64,000 nucleotides of DNA from Fulvimonas soli (GCF_003148905.1 NZ_QGHC01000004.1:186001-250000); one strand, 5' to 3'; shown: positions 55,016 to 63,624, counted from the stretch's first letter. A program made the numbers and translations. Notes: generated by a model not told the origin, from the letters alone.

Positions 55016-55085
55016 CAACCGCGGGGCCCTGCCGCGCCGGCCGGCCCTGCCCTTACAATCGGCCGATCCCACACGCGCTCCGGAC

Positions 55086-56759
55086 ATGCTCACGTCGCTC
55101 TACGTTCGCCATTTCGCCGTCGTCGAGGAAGCCGAGGTCGCCTTCGGGCCGGGCATGACCGTGGTGAGCGGCGAGACCGGCGCCGGCAAGTCGCTGCTGG
55201 TGGACGCGCTGCTGCTGCTGGCCGGCGCCCGCGCCGACAGCGGCATGGTGCGCGAGGGCTGCGACCGCGCCGAGCTGGCCGCCGAGTTCGACCTCGCCGG
55301 GCTGCCCGAGGCGCGCGCCTGGCTGGAGCGCGAGGCGCTGGACGAGGACGGCGCCTGCCAGCTGCGCCGGGTGATCCGCGCCGAGGGCAGCTCGCGCGCC
55401 TGGATCAACGGCCGGCCCGCCAACGCCAGCCAGCTCGGCGAGCTGGCCTCGCTGCTGGTGGAGATCCATGGTCAGCACGAGCACCAGGCCCTGCTCTCGC
55501 GCGCCCACCAGCTGGCCCTGCTGGACGCCTACGCCGGCCACGAGGCGCTCGCCGGGCAGGTGCGCGCGCTGGCGGCGCAGTGGCGCGAGCTGGGCGCGCG
55601 CATCCGCAAGCTCGGCGGCGGCGAGGACCGCGAGCAGCGGCTGGAGCTGCTGCGCCACGAGCTGGCCGAACTGGAGCAATGGGCGCTGCCGCCCGCCGCG
55701 CTGGCCGAGCTGGAGGCCAGCCACAAGCGGCTGGCCAACGCCGGCCGGCTCGCCGAGGGCGTCGCCGGCGTGGCCGAGCTGATCGACGGCGACGGCGACT
55801 TCGCCCTGCGCCGCGCGCTGGGCCGCGCGCAGGCCGAGCTGGCCAGGCTGGCCGCGCTCGACGAGCGCCTCAACGGGATGGTCGAGCTGCTCGACAGCGC
55901 GGCGATCCAGCTCGGCGAGGCCAGCGACGGTCTGCAGCGCTACGCGCAGGACGTCGACCTGGACCCCGAGCGCTACGCCGAGGTCGACGCCCATCTCGCC
56001 CGCCTGCACGAGCTGGCCCGCCGCCACCGCCTGCCCGCCGCCGAGCTGACCGACAGGCTGGCCGCCCTGCGCGCCGAGCTGGAGGAACTGGAAGGCGCCG
56101 GCGCCACCCTCGCCGGCCTGCAAGCCGAGCGCGACCGCCTGCGGCGCGAGTACGACCAGGCCGCCGCGGCGCTCGGCGCCTCGCGCCGGGCCGCCGCGCA
56201 GCGGCTGGGCGCGGAGGTCGGCGCGCTGATGGGCGAGCTCGGCATGCCCGGCGGCCGGCTGCTGGTCGAGCTCGAGCCCGCCGGGGACGACGAGCCCGAC
56301 GCCCAGGGCCGCGAGCGCTGCGAGCTGCTGGTCAGCGCCAACCCCGGCCAGCCGCCGCGGCCGCTGCGCAAGGTGGCCTCCGGCGGCGAGCTGGCGCGCA
56401 TCAGCCTGGCCATCGAGGTGGCCGCGCTGGGCAAGGACAGCGTGGGCACCATGGTCTTCGACGAGGTCGACAGCGGCATCGGCGGCGCCGTGGCCGAGGT
56501 GGTCGGCCAGAAACTGCGCGCGCTGGGCGCCCAGCGCCAGGTGCTCTGCGTGACCCACCTGCCGCAGGTCGCCGCGCAGGGGCACGCACACCTGAAGGTG
56601 AGCAAGCGCAGCGAGGACGGGGTCACCCGCACCTGCATCGAGACGCTGTCCGCGGAGGGGCGCCGCGACGAGCTGGCGCGCATGCTCGGCGGCGTGGAGA
56701 TCACCCGCGAGACGAAGGCGCACGCCAAGCAGATGCTGGAGCGCGCCCAGACCGGCTGA
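55086..56759 (+). CDS. recN: DNA repair protein RecN
   Basis: SMC-like ATPase acting in double-strand-break repair. The 557-residue product starts MLTSLYVRHFAVVEEAEVAF, with Walker A VVSGETGAGKSLLVDALLLL at about 27-46, the DGACQLRRVIRAEGSSRAWI and LVEIHGQHEHQALL segments, a central Leu/Ala/Glu-rich coiled coil (about 160-380), the ABC signature KVASGGELARISLAIEVAAL and Walker B GTMVFDEVDSGIGG. Length is typical. No LexA box is obvious upstream. It is divergent from hrcA and convergent with the response-regulator gene. Confidence 0.96.
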   Translation: MLTSLYVRHFAVVEEAEVAFGPGMTVVSGETGAGKSLLVDALLLLAGARADSGMVREGCDRAELAAEFDLAGLPEARAWLEREALDEDGACQLRRVIRAEGSSRAWINGRPANASQLGELASLLVEIHGQHEHQALLSRAHQLALLDAYAGHEALAGQVRALAAQWRELGARIRKLGGGEDREQRLELLRHELAELEQWALPPAALAELEASHKRLANAGRLAEGVAGVAELIDGDGDFALRRALGRAQAELARLAALDERLNGMVELLDSAAIQLGEASDGLQRYAQDVDLDPERYAEVDAHLARLHELARRHRLPAAELTDRLAALRAELEELEGAGATLAGLQAERDRLRREYDQAAAALGASRRAAAQRLGAEVGALMGELGMPGGRLLVELEPAGDDEPDAQGRERCELLVSANPGQPPRPLRKVASGGELARISLAIEVAALGKDSVGTMVFDEVDSGIGGAVAEVVGQKLRALGAQRQVLCVTHLPQVAAQGHAHLKVSKRSEDGVTRTCIETLSAEGRRDELARMLGGVEITRETKAHAKQMLERAQTG

Positions 56760-56775
56760 GCCGCGGCGTCAGCCG
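56753..56775. terminator. palindrome spanning both stop codons
   Basis: CGGCTGA-GCCGCGGCG-TCAGCCG. The seven-base arms contain the TGA of recN on one strand and the TGA of the response-regulator gene on the other. It is a hairpin of the same design as those between the oxygenase and exchanger genes and, less fully, bamE and rnfH. Confidence 0.45.
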
Positions 56776-57407
56776 TGACCGTGCGGCAGCAGGCCGCGCT
56801 CGGTGGCCATGCGGTACAGGTCCAGCTCCGAGCCGGCGCCGAGCTTGCTCATCAGGCTGGCGCGGTGGATGTAGATGGTCTTCTGGCCCACGCCGAGCTC
56901 GGCCGCCACCTGCTTGGGCGCCCGCCCGGCCGCCAGCAGCAGGAACACCTCGCGCTCGCGCGCGGTGAGCCGGCTGACCGGGTCCAGCGCCTCGCTGGGC
57001 CGCTCGGCGCGGCGCTGGCGCAGGTCCGAGCTCAGGTAGTTCCCGCCCACCATCACCGCGCGCAGGCCGGCCACCAGTTCCTCCGGCGCCACGCCCTTGG
57101 TCACGTAGCCGCTGGCGCCGCGGCGCAGCGCCTCGGAGACGTAGGGTTCGCCGTCGTGCATGCTCAGCACCACGATGCGGGTGGAGGGCGAGACGCTGCG
57201 CAGGTGCTCGATCAGCGGCAGGCCACTGCCGTCCGGCAGGGACAGGTCCAGCGCCACCAGGTCCGGGCGGTGCTGGTTGATCACCTCAACCGCGTCGTCC
57301 GCGCAGCGGCACTCGGCGATCACCTCCAGGTCCGGCTCCATCTCGATCAGGCGCTTGAAGCCCTCGCGGACGATCGCGTGGTCATCGACGAGAACGATGC
57401 TGTACAT
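56769..57407 (-). CDS. NarL/UhpA-family response regulator
   Basis: A 212-residue two-component regulator. The receiver domain (1-120) has the acidic pair LVDDH (Asp8-Asp9), phospho-acceptor Asp54 in LVALDLSLPDG and the Lys in GYVTKG. The output domain is a LuxR-type HTH (about 148-205): LTAREREVFLLLAAGRAPKQ then VAAELGVGQKTIYIHRASLM. The ATG at 57407 is the natural receiver start. It is divergent from the MASE1-type histidine kinase gene with 64 bases between; they almost surely form a pair. Target genes and signal are not visible nearby. Confidence 0.92.
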   Translation of the reverse strand: MYSIVLVDDHAIVREGFKRLIEMEPDLEVIAECRCADDAVEVINQHRPDLVALDLSLPDGSGLPLIEHLRSVSPSTRIVVLSMHDGEPYVSEALRRGASGYVTKGVAPEELVAGLRAVMVGGNYLSSDLRQRRAERPSEALDPVSRLTAREREVFLLLAAGRAPKQVAAELGVGQKTIYIHRASLMSKLGAGSELDLYRMATERGLLPHGHG

Positions 57408-57471
57408 GCGCAAACCCTGCAGCCCCGTGCCGCCATCGTTGCGGCGAGCATCGCACATGTAACATCCCCGC

Positions 57472-59070
57472 ATGCAATCGAAAAGTCTCGCCCTGCCCGA
57501 CTCCGGCCCCCTGCTGGGCGCCGTCTACGTGCTGCTGTGGGCCGCGCTGCAGCCGACCGAGCAGCCGTACTGGGCGCTGCCGTACGGCCTGCGCTTCGGC
57601 GCCCTGCTGCTCACCCCGGTGCGGCACTGGCCCTGGCTGCTGGGGCTGGAGCTGGCGGCCACCGCGATCATCGACATGCACGCGGGCATGCCGCTGGGCT
57701 GGATGGAGTTCTTCGCCGGCGACCTGCCGACCCCGCTGGTGGTCGCCCTCGGCCTGGGCATCCTGCGCCGCGCCAACCTGCACGCCAGCCTGCGCGACCC
57801 CGAGGACGCCATCCGGCTGCTGCTCTCGGCCGTGCTGGTGGTGGCCGCCAGCACCGCCGTCGACGCCACGGTGCTCTCGCTGATCCACAACGCCACCGCC
57901 TCCAGCGCGATGCTGCAGATGCTCGGCCAGGAGATGCTGGGCGACTACCTGGGCATCCTCCTGGTGACGCCGCTGCTGGTCATGCTGCTGCGCGCGCGCC
58001 CGGGCCGGAAGACCCTGGCCGCGCTGGTGATGGACGGCATGCTGGTGATGCTGCCGGCCATCGCCATGCTGTTGATGCTGTCGCGCCACGCCGACCCGCA
58101 GCCGCAGTTCGCGCGGGTGCTGTCGCTGGCGCCGGTGCTGTTCTTCGCCTTCCGCCACGGCTGGCGCGGCGCCTGCCTGTCGATGCTGGTCTCCAGCGTG
58201 GCGATGGCGCTGGCCGACCGGCATGGCGGCGGCCAGCCGCCCGGCGCGGCCGGCTACCTGTTCCTCGCCGTCGCCGGCACCGGCGCGCTGATGCTCGGCT
58301 CGGCCAGCGACGCCCTGCGCCGCAGCAGCGAGCGCGTGGCCGAGCAGAACGCCTACCTGGGCGCGGTGAACCGCCGCCTGGACCAGCTGGCTCGGCAGCT
58401 GCGCCAGGCCGCCCGCGGCAACCTGCAGGCGGAGGAAAGCCAGCGCCGGCACATGGCCGCCGAGCTGCACGACGAGCTGGGGCAGAACATCACCGCGATC
58501 CAGACGCACGTGAAGCTGGCGCAGTCGCGCCTGCGCGAGGCCGGCCTGGAGGACATCAGCATCTCGATCAACACCATCCTCGGCCACATGCGCCGCGCCC
58601 TGCACCGCCTGCTGGACGACCTGCGGCCCGCGGTGCTCGACGAGTTCGGCCTGCTGCGCGCGCTGGACGAGGGCCCGATCCGCGACCTGCTCAACACCGC
58701 CGGCATCGACTACGTCACCGAGCTGCACGGCGACCCGCGCCTGCTCGACGAGGACACCCGCACCGCGATCTACCGCCTGGTGCAGGAAAGCGCCACCAAC
58801 GCGGTCAAGCACGCCCAGGCCAGCGAGTTCCGCCTGCGCCTGCGCATCGGCGAGCGCCACGGCACGGCGCTGGCATTGCTGGACATCCGCGACGACGGCG
58901 TGGGCCTGCCCGACCGCCTGCCCCGCGGCGGCCGCGGCCTGCAGGGCATGCGCGACCGGGTCACCTCGCTGGGCGGGCTGTTCCGGCTGCGCCCCGACCG
59001 CCAGGGCGTGCACCTGCGCATCCTGCTGCGCAGCAGCAATGCCAGTACGGATATCGGCCGGCTGGCATAG
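57472..59070 (+). CDS. MASE1-type sensor histidine kinase (UhpB-like)
   Basis: A 532-residue membrane histidine kinase. Residues 1-290 hold about eight hydrophobic segments resembling the MASE1 sensor domain. A short coiled coil leads to a HisKA_3 dimerisation helix with the phospho-acceptor His333 in MAAELHDELGQNITAIQTHV, then a HATPase domain with VQESATNAVKHA (N box) and DIRDDGVGLPDRLPRGGRGL (G boxes). This class pairs with NarL-type regulators, as the divergent neighbour is. The signal is unknown. The pair lies between recN and fur, where related genomes often have no such genes, so it may be a lineage-specific insertion. Confidence 0.9.
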   Translation: MQSKSLALPDSGPLLGAVYVLLWAALQPTEQPYWALPYGLRFGALLLTPVRHWPWLLGLELAATAIIDMHAGMPLGWMEFFAGDLPTPLVVALGLGILRRANLHASLRDPEDAIRLLLSAVLVVAASTAVDATVLSLIHNATASSAMLQMLGQEMLGDYLGILLVTPLLVMLLRARPGRKTLAALVMDGMLVMLPAIAMLLMLSRHADPQPQFARVLSLAPVLFFAFRHGWRGACLSMLVSSVAMALADRHGGGQPPGAAGYLFLAVAGTGALMLGSASDALRRSSERVAEQNAYLGAVNRRLDQLARQLRQAARGNLQAEESQRRHMAAELHDELGQNITAIQTHVKLAQSRLREAGLEDISISINTILGHMRRALHRLLDDLRPAVLDEFGLLRALDEGPIRDLLNTAGIDYVTELHGDPRLLDEDTRTAIYRLVQESATNAVKHAQASEFRLRLRIGERHGTALALLDIRDDGVGLPDRLPRGGRGLQGMRDRVTSLGGLFRLRPDRQGVHLRILLRSSNASTDIGRLA

Positions 59071-59112
59071 GAATTTTTCCAATACCACCCCTGTGAAAGC
59101 CCCGTTAGCATC

Positions 59113-59306
59113 CTCCCATCGATGTGGGGGAGCCATCACCGCAAGGTGATGAGCCAGGTCCGCCGTGGGGACGGTGGACCTGAAGGACGGCAGGAAGCCG
59201 TTCCACCGGCCCTCGACGCAAGGGGCAGCGAGCAATTCGCCCAGCCGAAGCGTCGTGGCAACCGGGTCAGCCGTGGGTGGACAGGAGTCCTCCCGCGGCT
59301 TTTTTC
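59113..59306 (+). ncRNA. structured RNA of unknown family with terminator
   Basis: The 288-base gap between the kinase gene and fur folds into ordered hairpins on the plus strand: CTCCC/GGGAG at 59113; CATCACC-GCAA-GGTGATG (59134-59151, GNRA loop); an 11-bp AGGTCCGCCGT-GGGG-ACGGTGGACCT (59156-59181); GGACGGC/GCCGTTCC (59185-59204); and a long-range CGACGC/GCGTCG (59214-59219 with 59250-59255) enclosing GCGA/TCGC. It ends in an excellent intrinsic terminator: AGCCGTGGGTGGAC-AGGA-GTCCTCCCGCGGCT then TTTTTC (59269-59306). No plus-strand gene follows until bamE, so it is not a simple leader. It resembles no RNA family I can name. The promoter is not clear; it may be processed from the kinase mRNA. 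Confidence 0.6.
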
Positions 59307-59358
59307 TTTCCGGGCCCGATCCCGCGCCGCTGGCGGAGCGCCCCGCCCGCGCGGCCGG

Positions 59359-59763
59359 CTACTTGCGCTTGGGCCGCACGTAGAGCACCAGGCTGTGGTC
59401 CTCGATCACGTAGCCGTGGCGCGCGGCGATCTCCTGCTGCAGGCGCTCGATCTCCTCGCTGACGAACTCGATCACCTTTCCGCTGTCCACATCGATCATG
59501 TGGTCGTGGTGCTTGCCCCGATCGAGTTCGTATACGGCCTGGCCGCCCTCGAAGTTGTGCTTGACCAGGATGCCGGCCGCCTCGAACTGGGTCAGCACGC
59601 GGTACACGGTGGCCAGCCCGATGTCCTCCTGGCTCGCGAGCAGGCGCTTGTAGACGTCCTCGGCGGTGAGGTGGCGAACCTCCTCGAAGATCTGCAGGAT
59701 GCGCATGCGCGGATGGGTGACCTTGAGGCCGGCCCGGCGCAGTTCTTGGGTTTCCTGTTCCAT
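59359..59763 (-). CDS. fur: ferric uptake regulator Fur
   Basis: Iron-sensing repressor. The 134-residue product has the winged helix (LRRAGLKVTHPRMRILQIFE, DIGLATVYRVLTQFEAAGIL) and the metal-binding dimer domain with KHHDHMIDVDSGKVIEF, which keeps the HHDH ligands. The CxxC structural zinc site of E. coli Fur is absent (IDVDS in place of ICLDC), as in Pseudomonas-type Fur. The ATG at 59763 is preferred over the open frame to 59877. It is divergent from bamE, the conserved fur/bamE arrangement. Confidence 0.96.
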   Translation of the reverse strand: MEQETQELRRAGLKVTHPRMRILQIFEEVRHLTAEDVYKRLLASQEDIGLATVYRVLTQFEAAGILVKHNFEGGQAVYELDRGKHHDHMIDVDSGKVIEFVSEEIERLQQEIAARHGYVIEDHSLVLYVRPKRK

Positions 59764-59842
59764 GAGCTCACTCCCCGCACGACGGCGCTGCCAAGCGCTT
59801 AGTGTATCATCCGACACCTTCACGATCCGGACGCCAACACGC

Positions 59843-60286
59843 ATGCAAAAGCTGATCCGCACGCTGGGTTCCGCCACGCTGGCCTTCGCGCTGGCCGGCT
59901 GCCACCTGGTCTATGTTCCCGACGTGCACCAGGGCAATCTGATGGACAAGAAGGCCGTGGACCAGCTCAAGCCGGGCATGACCAAGCGCCAGGTGCTGGT
60001 GCTGCTGGGCTCGCCCTCGGTCGCCACGCCGTTCGACCAGGACCGCTGGGACTACGTCTCCACCCAGCAGCATCGCGGCGGCCCGATCCAGATCCGCACC
60101 TTCAGCCTCACCTTCAACAACGACACCCTGGTGCGCACCGAGGGCGACTTCTTCGCGCAGGACCCGGAGCAGCTGCTCAAGGTCAGCCAGAAGTACCGCG
60201 CCAACTACCCGGTGGACGAGACCAAGGGCGACAAGAGCACCTCCGGCAACGACTCCGGCGGCGACAGCGGGGACGGCAAGCCCTGA
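59843..60286 (+). CDS. bamE: outer membrane protein assembly factor BamE
   Basis: Lipoprotein of the BAM complex that inserts beta-barrels in the outer membrane. The 147-residue product has a lipoprotein signal (MQKLIRTLGSATLAFALAGC, lipidated Cys20), the conserved YVPDVHQGN segment just after, and the SmpA/OmlA core KPGMTKRQVLVLLGSPSVAT with RWDYVSTQQ. The Gly/Ser/Asp-rich tail after residue 120 is longer than in E. coli. It is divergent from fur and convergent with rnfH, eight bases apart. Confidence 0.95.
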   Translation: MQKLIRTLGSATLAFALAGCHLVYVPDVHQGNLMDKKAVDQLKPGMTKRQVLVLLGSPSVATPFDQDRWDYVSTQQHRGGPIQIRTFSLTFNNDTLVRTEGDFFAQDPEQLLKVSQKYRANYPVDETKGDKSTSGNDSGGDSGDGKP

Positions 60287-60294
60287 AGCGGCGC

Positions 60295-60564
60295 TCAGCG
60301 GGAGGCGCGCTGCCGGCGCGCTTCCTTCGGGTCGCGCAGCAGCGGCCGGTAGATCTCCACGCGATCGCCGTCGCGCAGCACGTGGTCGGCCGCCACCCGC
60401 CTGGCGAAGATGCCCAGTGGCGGCGCCCCGGCCGGATCGCCGGCCCAGCCGGCGAGCGCCACGGCCTGCCCGGCGGTGGTTCCCCCGGGCACTTCCAGCC
60501 GGCGCACGTGCTGCTCCCCCGGCAGGGCCAGCACCACCTCGACCCGGATCAGCGGCTCAGCCAT
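60295..60564 (-). CDS. rnfH: RnfH family protein (UPF0125)
   Basis: An 89-residue ubiquitin-like beta-grasp protein. The family pattern is visible: RVEVVLALPGEQHVRRLEVP, PLGIFARRVAADHVLRDGDR and VEIYRPLLRDPKEARRQR. The function is not established; the gene is regularly paired with ratA in gammaproteobacteria, and here its start overlaps the ratA stop by eight bases. Confidence 0.92.
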   Translation of the reverse strand: MAEPLIRVEVVLALPGEQHVRRLEVPGGTTAGQAVALAGWAGDPAGAPPLGIFARRVAADHVLRDGDRVEIYRPLLRDPKEARRQRASR

Positions 60565-60985
60565 AGACGCGCTCGGCGGCCTTGCCGAAATCCTCCACCA
60601 TGCGGCTGGCCAGCCCCTGGAACCCCAGCCGCAGCGCCCCGGCCGCCAGCCCGGTGTACTCGAAATCGAGCGAGAACACGATCTTGCAGCCATGCGCGCC
60701 CAGCGGCAGGAACTCCCACAGCCCTTCCAGGTGGCGGAACGGCCCCTCCACCAGGCTCATGCGCAGGCGCTGCGGCGGCTCGGCGGCGTTGCGGGTGGTG
60801 AAGCTCTGCCGCAGGCCGGCGAACTTGAGATCCAGCCGCGCCACCAGCACATCGCCGTGACGCTCCAGCACCTGCGCGGCGGCACACCAGCCGAAGCGCT
60901 TTGGGTATGCTTCGACATCGTTGACCAGCTCGAACATCTGCGCCGGCGTGTAGCGCACCAACGCACTGCGGCGAATTTCGATCAC
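60557..60985 (-). CDS. ratA: START-domain protein RatA
   Basis: A 142-residue SRPBCC/START-like protein of the RatA/CoQ10-binding (YfjG) family. The N-terminal [20 protein letters not shown], then [12 protein letters not shown] and the C-terminal [19 protein letters not shown] are typical. In E. coli RatA has been reported to block 70S assembly, while relatives bind coenzyme Q; the role here is undecided. The start is a GTG at 60985 where the conserved sequence begins. Divergent from smpB, 77 bases apart; the ratA/rnfH/smpB neighbourhood is widely conserved. Confidence 0.92.
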   Translation of the reverse strand: MIEIRRSALVRYTPAQMFELVNDVEAYPKRFGWCAAAQVLERHGDVLVARLDLKFAGLRQSFTTRNAAEPPQRLRMSLVEGPFRHLEGLWEFLPLGAHGCKIVFSLDFEYTGLAAGALRLGFQGLASRMVEDFGKAAERVYG

Positions 60986-61062
60986 GCGGGTTTTCCATTC
61001 ATCCAGGCGGCGGCCCGCGGCGGCCGTGCCTGCGCCGGGCCAAGGCCCGAAGTTTAGCGGAC

Positions 61063-61554
61063 ATGGCAAAAGCGAAGGACAAGGACAAGCAGGGCGGCGG
61101 CACCATCGCGCTCAACAAGCGCGCGCGCCACGAGTTCCACATCGACCGCCGCTTCGAGGCGGGCATCGAGCTGCAGGGCTGGGAGGTCAAGGCGCTGCGC
61201 GCCGGGCGGATCAACTTCGGCGACAGCTACGCGATCGTCAGCAAGGGCGAGATCTACCTGTTCGGCGCCTCCATCCCGCCGCTGATCAGCGCCTCCACCC
61301 ACGTGGTCGCCGAGGACCGCCGCACGCGCAAGCTGCTGCTGCACCGCGAGGAGATCGACCAGCTGATCGGCGCGATCGAGCGCAAGGGCTACACGCTGGT
61401 GCCGGTTGCGATGTACTGGAAGGGCAACAAGGTCAAGGTCGAGATCGGCCTGGCGCGTGGCAAGCAGGCCCACGACAAGCGCGAGAGCGAGAAGGAGCGC
61501 GACTGGCAGCGCGAGAAGCAGCGCGCCCTGCGCTCGCACAACCGCGCCGCCTGA
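61063..61554 (+). CDS. smpB: SsrA-binding protein SmpB
   Basis: Partner of tmRNA in rescuing stalled ribosomes. The 163-residue product has [20 protein letters not shown], then [40 protein letters not shown], and [20 protein letters not shown], followed by the basic, disordered C-terminal tail that enters the mRNA channel ([18 protein letters not shown]). The ATG at 61063 is the natural start. The ssrA promoter overlaps its end, and ssrA follows 59 bases later. Confidence 0.97.
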   Translation: MAKAKDKDKQGGGTIALNKRARHEFHIDRRFEAGIELQGWEVKALRAGRINFGDSYAIVSKGEIYLFGASIPPLISASTHVVAEDRRTRKLLLHREEIDQLIGAIERKGYTLVPVAMYWKGNKVKVEIGLARGKQAHDKRESEKERDWQREKQRALRSHNRAA

Positions 61555-61557
61555 GCA

Positions 61558-61587
61558 TTGAAGCCCGGCCGGCCGGCCCCATATACT
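61558..61587 (+). promoter_or_regulatory. sigma-70 promoter of ssrA
   Basis: TTGAAG (61558-61563) and TATACT (61582-61587) with an 18-base spacer. The start site would lie about 20 bases before the mature tmRNA 5' end, leaving a short leader for RNase P to remove. Confidence 0.8.
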
Positions 61588-61613
61588 CCACCGACTGACC
61601 AGCTCTTTTCCCC

Positions 61614-61966
<353 letters not shown>

Positions 61967-61970
61967 GTTC

Positions 61971-62008
61971 CATCGACAGAATAGCACTAACCTGCTGTTC
62001 TGTCGATG
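61971..62008. other. 38-base inverted repeat at the island edge
   Basis: CATCGACAGAA-T-AGCA-CTAACC-TGCT-G-TTCTGTCGATG: sixteen positions per arm with only a T/G opposite each other and a six-base loop. It lies five bases after ssrA. It may be a transcript end for pre-tmRNA, or an accessory site for the recombinase or excisionase. Confidence 0.8.
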
Positions 62009-62022
62009 ATTTTGGTGCTTTT

Positions 62023-62049
62023 GGTCGATGGCAAATCGACCCCTTTTTT
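62023..62049 (+). terminator. intrinsic terminator between ssrA and the integrase
   Basis: GGTCGAT-GGCAA-ATCGACC, then CC and TTTTTT. A perfect seven-base-pair stem with a T run. It would stop transcription from the ssrA promoter before the integrase gene. Confidence 0.85.
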
Positions 62050-62060
62050 GGTTCCAGACA

Positions 62061-62082
62061 GGTATCAAAAAAGGTATCAAAA
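62061..62082 (+). repeat. tandem GGTATCAAAA repeat before the integrase start
   Basis: GGTATCAAAA occurs at 62061-62070 and again at 62073-62082, 12 bases apart, ending at the integrase GTG. The AAGG inside serves as the ribosome-binding site. The two copies may also be arm-type binding sites for the recombinase or an autorepressor. Confidence 0.6.
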
Positions 62083-63624
62083 GTGCCCAAGCCGCTCCTG
62101 TTGCGCCGCCCGTCGGGGTTCTACGTCCGTTTCTACGTGCCCGCCCGTTGGCGGGCCTCCCTGGGCCTGGGGCGCTACCTGGTGCGCAGCCTGGCCGGCT
62201 TCGATGCCGACAGTGCAAGGCTGGAAGCCGCTCGCCTCGGCTATGCTCTGGGCCAGTGGTTCAGTGCAGCGAAACAGGGGGCGGGCGTGTCGTTCACGAA
62301 AAGCAAGGATGAGCTGGACGACTACCTGCGCAGCCTTCGGCGTCTGGAAGTGACCACGCCTGAGGGTTACCACTTCAAGACAGACGGCAGCGAACACGAA
62401 GCCCGCGAACTGCGCCACATGCTGGCCGATCTACGCGCCAATCGCGCTGCCCAAAGTTACGCGGTTGCACCACCGCCCCCAGCACCGGAATCATCTAAAC
62501 CGCTGCTGTCCGAACGCATCGATTTGTTCCTCACCCAGTTCAAGGCAAGGAAGGTCTCCGCCGGCAACGTGCTGGACACGGCCTACACGTTGCGCTTGCT
62601 GTTGGGCTTGGTCGGTGACAAACCGCTGGCCGAGGTGGCCGCGCCTGACATGGACATCCTCATGGATGCCTTGGCGAACCTGCCACCCAATGCCAGCAAA
62701 GATCGTGTGTTGCGGGATTTGTCCCCGCAAGAAGTCATCGCCAAGGCCAAACGCGAAGGCATCGAACCGATTGCGTTTCGGACACGGGAGAAACATCTGG
62801 ATCGCCTGCGGGCCTTCTTCAACTGGGCGATTGAGCGCGAAGACATCAAGCGCAACCCGGCGGCATCGCTTCATTTCCTCAGCCGAGAGCAAGAGGAAAC
62901 CCGCGATCGTCGTGCGTTCACCCCCGAAGAACTGGCCATCATCTTCGATCCCGACCGCCGTGCCGAACACTGCACCACGCCGGCTCAGTGGTGGTGCCCG
63001 CTGGTGGCTTTGTTCACTGGCGCGCGCGTGGCTGAGGTGGCTTTGCTGCGGGTGAGTGACCTGGTGCAGGTTGATGGCGCTTACGGCTTTCAGTTTCACT
63101 GGAAGGTCAAGAACGCCAACTCCCGGCGGTTCGTGCCACTCCACATTGAGTTGCTGCGCGTCGGTATCACCGAATACCGGCGTTTGGTGGAACAAGCGCT
63201 TGGCCCAGAAGCGCCACTGTTTCCATCACTGTCCGCCGATCCCGTGGACGCCCTGGGCGATTGGTTCAATCGCACCTACCTGCGCAAGGTGTGTGGCCTG
63301 ACGGATCCCAAACTGGTCTATTACTGCTTCCGGCATACCTTCGCCACGCTGGCCGACCGGGCGGGCATCATCGACGCGCGCATCGCCGAAATCACCGGCC
63401 ACAGCGCACGCGGTTCCATCCTGCGCTGGCACTACATCGACCCCGGCACGGTGCGGCAGAAGTGTGAGACCCTGCGGGCTGTGCAGCCCTCCATGCCTCC
63501 ATCCGCGCATTATCCCAAGGCGCTGTTTGTGGATTACTTGAACACCTATCCCAAGGCGTTGAAGCGGGCGCGGTCGATGGCGGCCAAGCGTGTGGCGAAG
63601 AAACAGAAACCCGCCAAGGGATGA
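62083..63624 (+). CDS. int: tyrosine recombinase (integrase)
   Basis: A 513-residue site-specific recombinase with an N-terminal DUF6538-like arm domain (VPKPLLLRRPSGFYVRFYVP), a SAM-like core-binding region (about 155-260), and the catalytic domain from about 290. Catalytic features: Arg in LFTGARVAEVALL, Lys in FHWKVKNANSRRFVPLH, the RHTF box in YYCFRHTFATLADRAG, ITGHSARGSILRWHYIDP with the nucleophilic Tyr. The first His of HxxR is Tyr here (YCFR). The GTG at 62083 has AAGG upstream; an in-frame open stretch reaches back through ssrA but cannot be coding. Codon use is less GC3-biased than the host genes. Confidence 0.92.
   Translation: MPKPLLLRRPSGFYVRFYVPARWRASLGLGRYLVRSLAGFDADSARLEAARLGYALGQWFSAAKQGAGVSFTKSKDELDDYLRSLRRLEVTTPEGYHFKTDGSEHEARELRHMLADLRANRAAQSYAVAPPPPAPESSKPLLSERIDLFLTQFKARKVSAGNVLDTAYTLRLLLGLVGDKPLAEVAAPDMDILMDALANLPPNASKDRVLRDLSPQEVIAKAKREGIEPIAFRTREKHLDRLRAFFNWAIEREDIKRNPAASLHFLSREQEETRDRRAFTPEELAIIFDPDRRAEHCTTPAQWWCPLVALFTGARVAEVALLRVSDLVQVDGAYGFQFHWKVKNANSRRFVPLHIELLRVGITEYRRLVEQALGPEAPLFPSLSADPVDALGDWFNRTYLRKVCGLTDPKLVYYCFRHTFATLADRAGIIDARIAEITGHSARGSILRWHYIDPGTVRQKCETLRAVQPSMPPSAHYPKALFVDYLNTYPKALKRARSMAAKRVAKKQKPAKG

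Noticed and set aside
53807-55085. CIRCE operator expected near hrcA, grpE or dnaK
   Set aside because: No TTAGCACTC/GAGTGCTAA dyad or near match was found in the gaps examined.
55020-55085. LexA box before recN
   Set aside because: No CTG-N10-CAG or related dyad of convincing quality lies in the promoter region.
59113-59306. Assignment of the structured RNA as 6S, RNase P, SRP RNA, cobalamin or c-di-GMP riboswitch
   Set aside because: The diagnostic conserved strings of those families are missing, and there is no downstream gene in sense to control. Left unassigned.
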